In this document: positions 62,436 to 64,000 of the stretch, piece after piece
How positions within the stretch are numbered: position 1 is the stretch's first letter
How the letters are laid out: each line of letters starts with the position of its first letter
Assembly (NCBI GenBank): GCA_041484195.1
Contig: JBGPHC010000015.1
Span: 25,204 to 89,203 of the forward strand
Reading direction: 5' to 3'
Length of the DNA stretch: 64,000 nt
DNA from: PSRI01 sp041484195
Lineage (GTDB): Bacteria > Bacteroidota > Bacteroidia > Chitinophagales > Chitinophagaceae
Translations under genes and position numbers: made by a program
The notes under the pieces: generated by a model
What the model was told of the DNA's origin: nothing
The model's input: only the letters and a program-made list of their open reading frames with translations
Databases searched by the model: none

Positions 62436-63497
62436 ATGAAAATCAATATAACCAGGCGGATCATTCAAATGGGAGCTTTGATTTTTTCCGCCGCGACAAT
62501 GATCACGTCATGCAATAAGGAATTACCGGATGCGGTACCCATTGTTGTACCGCCTCCAACGGGGCAGAGTATCGGGAATCTTATCAGTACCGACACCAGC
62601 TACAGTATCCTGAAAGCGGCGCTTACCAAGGCAGGATTGCTCAATGGCCTTCTGGATTCCACGGCTCTCTATACCGTGTTCGCGCCCAACAATGATGCAT
62701 TTCGTTTGTCTGGTATCCCAAGCGCCGCCGTGATCAATGCCCTGCCAACCGCACAGGTGGCGGCGATCGCGAGCTACCATATCATCGGCGGCCAGGCATT
62801 CACCACTTCACTCATTCCCACAAGTTTTCCAAATCTGCAATTGCCAACCGGCCTGGTATTACAGGCGCCCCTTTTCAGAATGAGTATCTTCCCTTCCAAG
62901 CGGGGAAGCGCAGCATGGGCCAATAATATTCCACTCATCGCGACTGACAAACAAATGTCAAATGGAATCATTCATAATCCTGTTGCCCTGATATCGCCTC
63001 CTTCATTAACCATTAAACAGATCGCAACAGCAGATACTACCCTCAGTTATTTTCTCGCGGCAGTGGCCAGGGCAGATTCCGGCCAGACGGGCTTGGGCAG
63101 GTTCGATTCTTTGCTGAATTATCCACCCGTGAATTTCACCGTGTTCGCGCCCACCAATCAGGCTTTCAGGAATGCATTGATCTTTTTGGGCCTGCCACCT
63201 TCTCCCGCGGCATTCAATTTCGTTCCGGTTTCAACAGCCAGGGGGATAGTTGCCTATCATTTTATGGGAACGAGGGCATTCTCAGTGAATTTCCCTGCCA
63301 CGCCGACTGATTTACCAACCCTGTTGCAACTCTCACCAACGAGTCCGCCCCTCACCGTGAAAGCGCAATTTACAGGCCTTTCATTCACGGTATTGGGTAA
63401 TGGCAATTTTGGATTCCCTTCAAATGTTGTGCAGGCAGATATTCATGCCATCAATGGCACCGTTCAAAAAATTGACCAGGTTTTGCTACCACAGTAA
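62436..63497 (+). CDS. Fasciclin-domain lipoprotein (two domains)
   Basis: 353 residues from the ATG at 62436 (the in-frame TTG at 62430 adds only two residues). The lipobox is ATMITSC, so the protein is probably a surface or periplasmic lipoprotein. Two FAS1 domains follow: one with TVFAPNNDAFRLSG (about 85) and one with NFTVFAPTNQAFRNA (about 235). FAS1 domains mediate adhesion or binding. It lies directly after the TonB receptor gene, so it may be its surface partner. A strong terminator follows. Confidence 0.85.
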   Translation: MKINITRRIIQMGALIFSAATMITSCNKELPDAVPIVVPPPTGQSIGNLISTDTSYSILKAALTKAGLLNGLLDSTALYTVFAPNNDAFRLSGIPSAAVINALPTAQVAAIASYHIIGGQAFTTSLIPTSFPNLQLPTGLVLQAPLFRMSIFPSKRGSAAWANNIPLIATDKQMSNGIIHNPVALISPPSLTIKQIATADTTLSYFLAAVARADSGQTGLGRFDSLLNYPPVNFTVFAPTNQAFRNALIFLGLPPSPAAFNFVPVSTARGIVAYHFMGTRAFSVNFPATPTDLPTLLQLSPTSPPLTVKAQFTGLSFTVLGNGNFGFPSNVVQADIHAINGTVQKIDQVLLPQ

Positions 63498-63541
63498 ATT
63501 GAATAGGATTTCGAAGAATTTTATCAATGGAATATTCATAG

Positions 63542-63564
63542 CCCCGCCTTCTGGCGGGGTTTTT
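63542..63564 (+). terminator. Terminator of the TonB-receptor / fasciclin operon
   Basis: CCCCGCC (63542-63548) pairs with GGCGGGG (63553-63559) around TTCT, followed by five T. Confidence 0.9.
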
Positions 63565-63741
63565 CTTCCCACATCGGTACGTTACCTCATGAGGAGAAAT
63601 TTCCGTCTTTCTGTTCTTGCTTTTATTTAAGGGGGAGAAAAAGCATTGGCAAGAGAAAATTTTTTCAACGGTGAAACAAAATAACTTTAATAGAATTTTT
63701 TTTCTCTTGATAAATTTGGCAAAAGACTTGAGATATAGTGT

Positions 63742-63844
63742 GGTTCGTAAGGATACAAAAGGTGGGAATATTTGAAATCAATAGTAGTTTGTGAGGACAA
63801 GAACCACTATGGGAGCTCCGCCTCGGTTCGTGTCCTCACGAACC
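63742..63844. repeat. REP-like repeat with a TTCGTGAGGACAC core (three copies, one inverted)
   Basis: GTGAGGACAAGAACC (63791-63805) and GGTTCGTGTCCTCAC (63825-63839) form an inverted repeat with one mismatch, enclosing a GGAGCTCC palindrome (63812-63819). A related direct copy, GGTTCGTAAGGATAC, lies at 63742-63756. The structure resembles short palindromic intergenic repeats seen in Bacteroidota genomes. It ends about 20 bases before the left end of an insertion sequence. Confidence 0.75.
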
Positions 63845-63860
63845 GAAATTTAAATCATCT

Positions 63861-64000
63861 TGTCTTGTCCTAAAATAGGTTTACACAAATTGAGTGTAAA
63901 AATGTATAATTCGAATGAGTTTGTAAGACGGACTTTTTACAGCCTTGAACTTAAACATCAGATTTGTAAAGAGCATATTGAAAATGGTCTTTCGTTACGG
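63861..64000 (+). mobile_element. Left end of an insertion sequence (probably IS3-like)
   Basis: A transposase gene begins at 63902, and the sequence before it starts with TG (TGTCTTGTCC at 63861, or TGTCCTAAAA at 63866), as IS3-family ends do. The exact boundary and the right end cannot be seen in this window. Confidence 0.45.
63902..64000 (+). CDS. IS transposase, helix-turn-helix N-terminus (partial)
   Basis: 33 residues to the window edge: MYNSNEFVRRTFYSLELKHQ, then ICKEHIENGLSLR. This matches the N-terminal HTH of IS3-type OrfA proteins, which bind the IS ends (typical pattern YSLEFKxxI, then a GxSxR turn). The rest of the gene, any OrfB and the right inverted repeat lie outside the window. 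Confidence 0.65.
   Translation, partial: MYNSNEFVRRTFYSLELKHQICKEHIENGLSLR

Noticed and set aside
1..64000. CRISPR arrays, prophage genes, toxin-antitoxin pairs or defence islands.
   Set aside because: No evenly spaced repeats with unique spacers, phage structural genes or recognised defence proteins were seen in the window.

Overview
This window looks like ordinary chromosome from a member of the Bacteroidota, most likely the Chitinophagaceae or a close relative. Three things support this. Many genes are preceded by the Bacteroidota -7 promoter element (TA, two bases, TTTG), while Shine-Dalgarno sequences are weak or absent. Many families are typical of or restricted to the phylum: DUF4270, DUF5686, DUF2279, GSCFA, SMUG2-like glycosylase, beta-barrel receptors with a carboxypeptidase-like N-terminal domain, and OmpA proteins with TSP3 repeats. 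The order pantothenate genes / GT5-like protein / DUF4270 protein is also one I associate with this phylum. No plasmid, prophage, CRISPR or secondary-metabolite signature is visible. The only mobile DNA is the start of an insertion sequence at the right edge.

Layout. 1-7.1 kb: a conserved 'ABC transporter ATPase-like' protein (partial), a small membrane protein and a cysteine-rich Fe-S protein. Its probable membrane partner (5755-7071) lies about 4 kb away, beyond an ATP-grasp ligase, YceI, LysE-type exporter, alpha/beta hydrolase and cupin. 7.1-13 kb: phosphoribosyltransferase, GH140-like glycosidase, DUF2279 protein, phosphosugar mutase and isoaspartyl methyltransferase. 13-27 kb: outer-membrane beta-barrel protein, tRNA-His, Prc-like tail-specific protease, DinB protein, subtilase, two OmpA/TSP3 proteins, an aldehyde dehydrogenase and a small secreted protein. 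27-37.7 kb: a metabolic block with panB, Ppx/GppA, ppk1, a heptose-phosphate adenylyltransferase, a flippase-like protein, panD, panC, a half-length starch-synthase-like protein, DUF4270 and metK. 37.7-47.8 kb: NUDIX, rlmB, fatty acid desaturase, an SDR pair, a DUF6134-like protein, an intergenic repeat region, an HTH protein, HMG-CoA lyase, GSCFA, SMUG2-like glycosylase and miaE. 47.8-63.5 kb: BioF-like enzyme, penicillin acylase, DUF5686, trhO, lactonase, membrane proteins, purC, and a TonB-dependent receptor with a fasciclin lipoprotein. 63.5-64 kb: a terminator, a REP-like inverted repeat and the 5' end of an IS transposase gene.

How the genes work together. panB, panC and panD supply three steps of pantothenate synthesis. 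ppk1 and the Ppx/GppA protein make and degrade polyphosphate (or handle pppGpp). hldE/rfaE2 belongs to LPS-core heptose synthesis. metK, rlmB, miaE, trhO and tRNA-His belong to SAM supply and translation/RNA modification. The envelope genes (beta-barrels, OmpA, TonB receptor, fasciclin, proteases) are spread through the window.

I did not find a convincing undescribed multi-gene system. The items most worth a second look are a tiny ORF followed at once by an orphan terminator (26.4 kb), the half-length GT5-like protein that lacks the ADP-glucose-binding motif, the CTCTGTG repeat region at 43.3 kb, the REP/IS junction at the right edge, several forced TTG starts, and an unassigned coding-like stretch at 3.6-3.9 kb. 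Promoter motifs and start choices come from reading the sequence by eye; no database search was possible.
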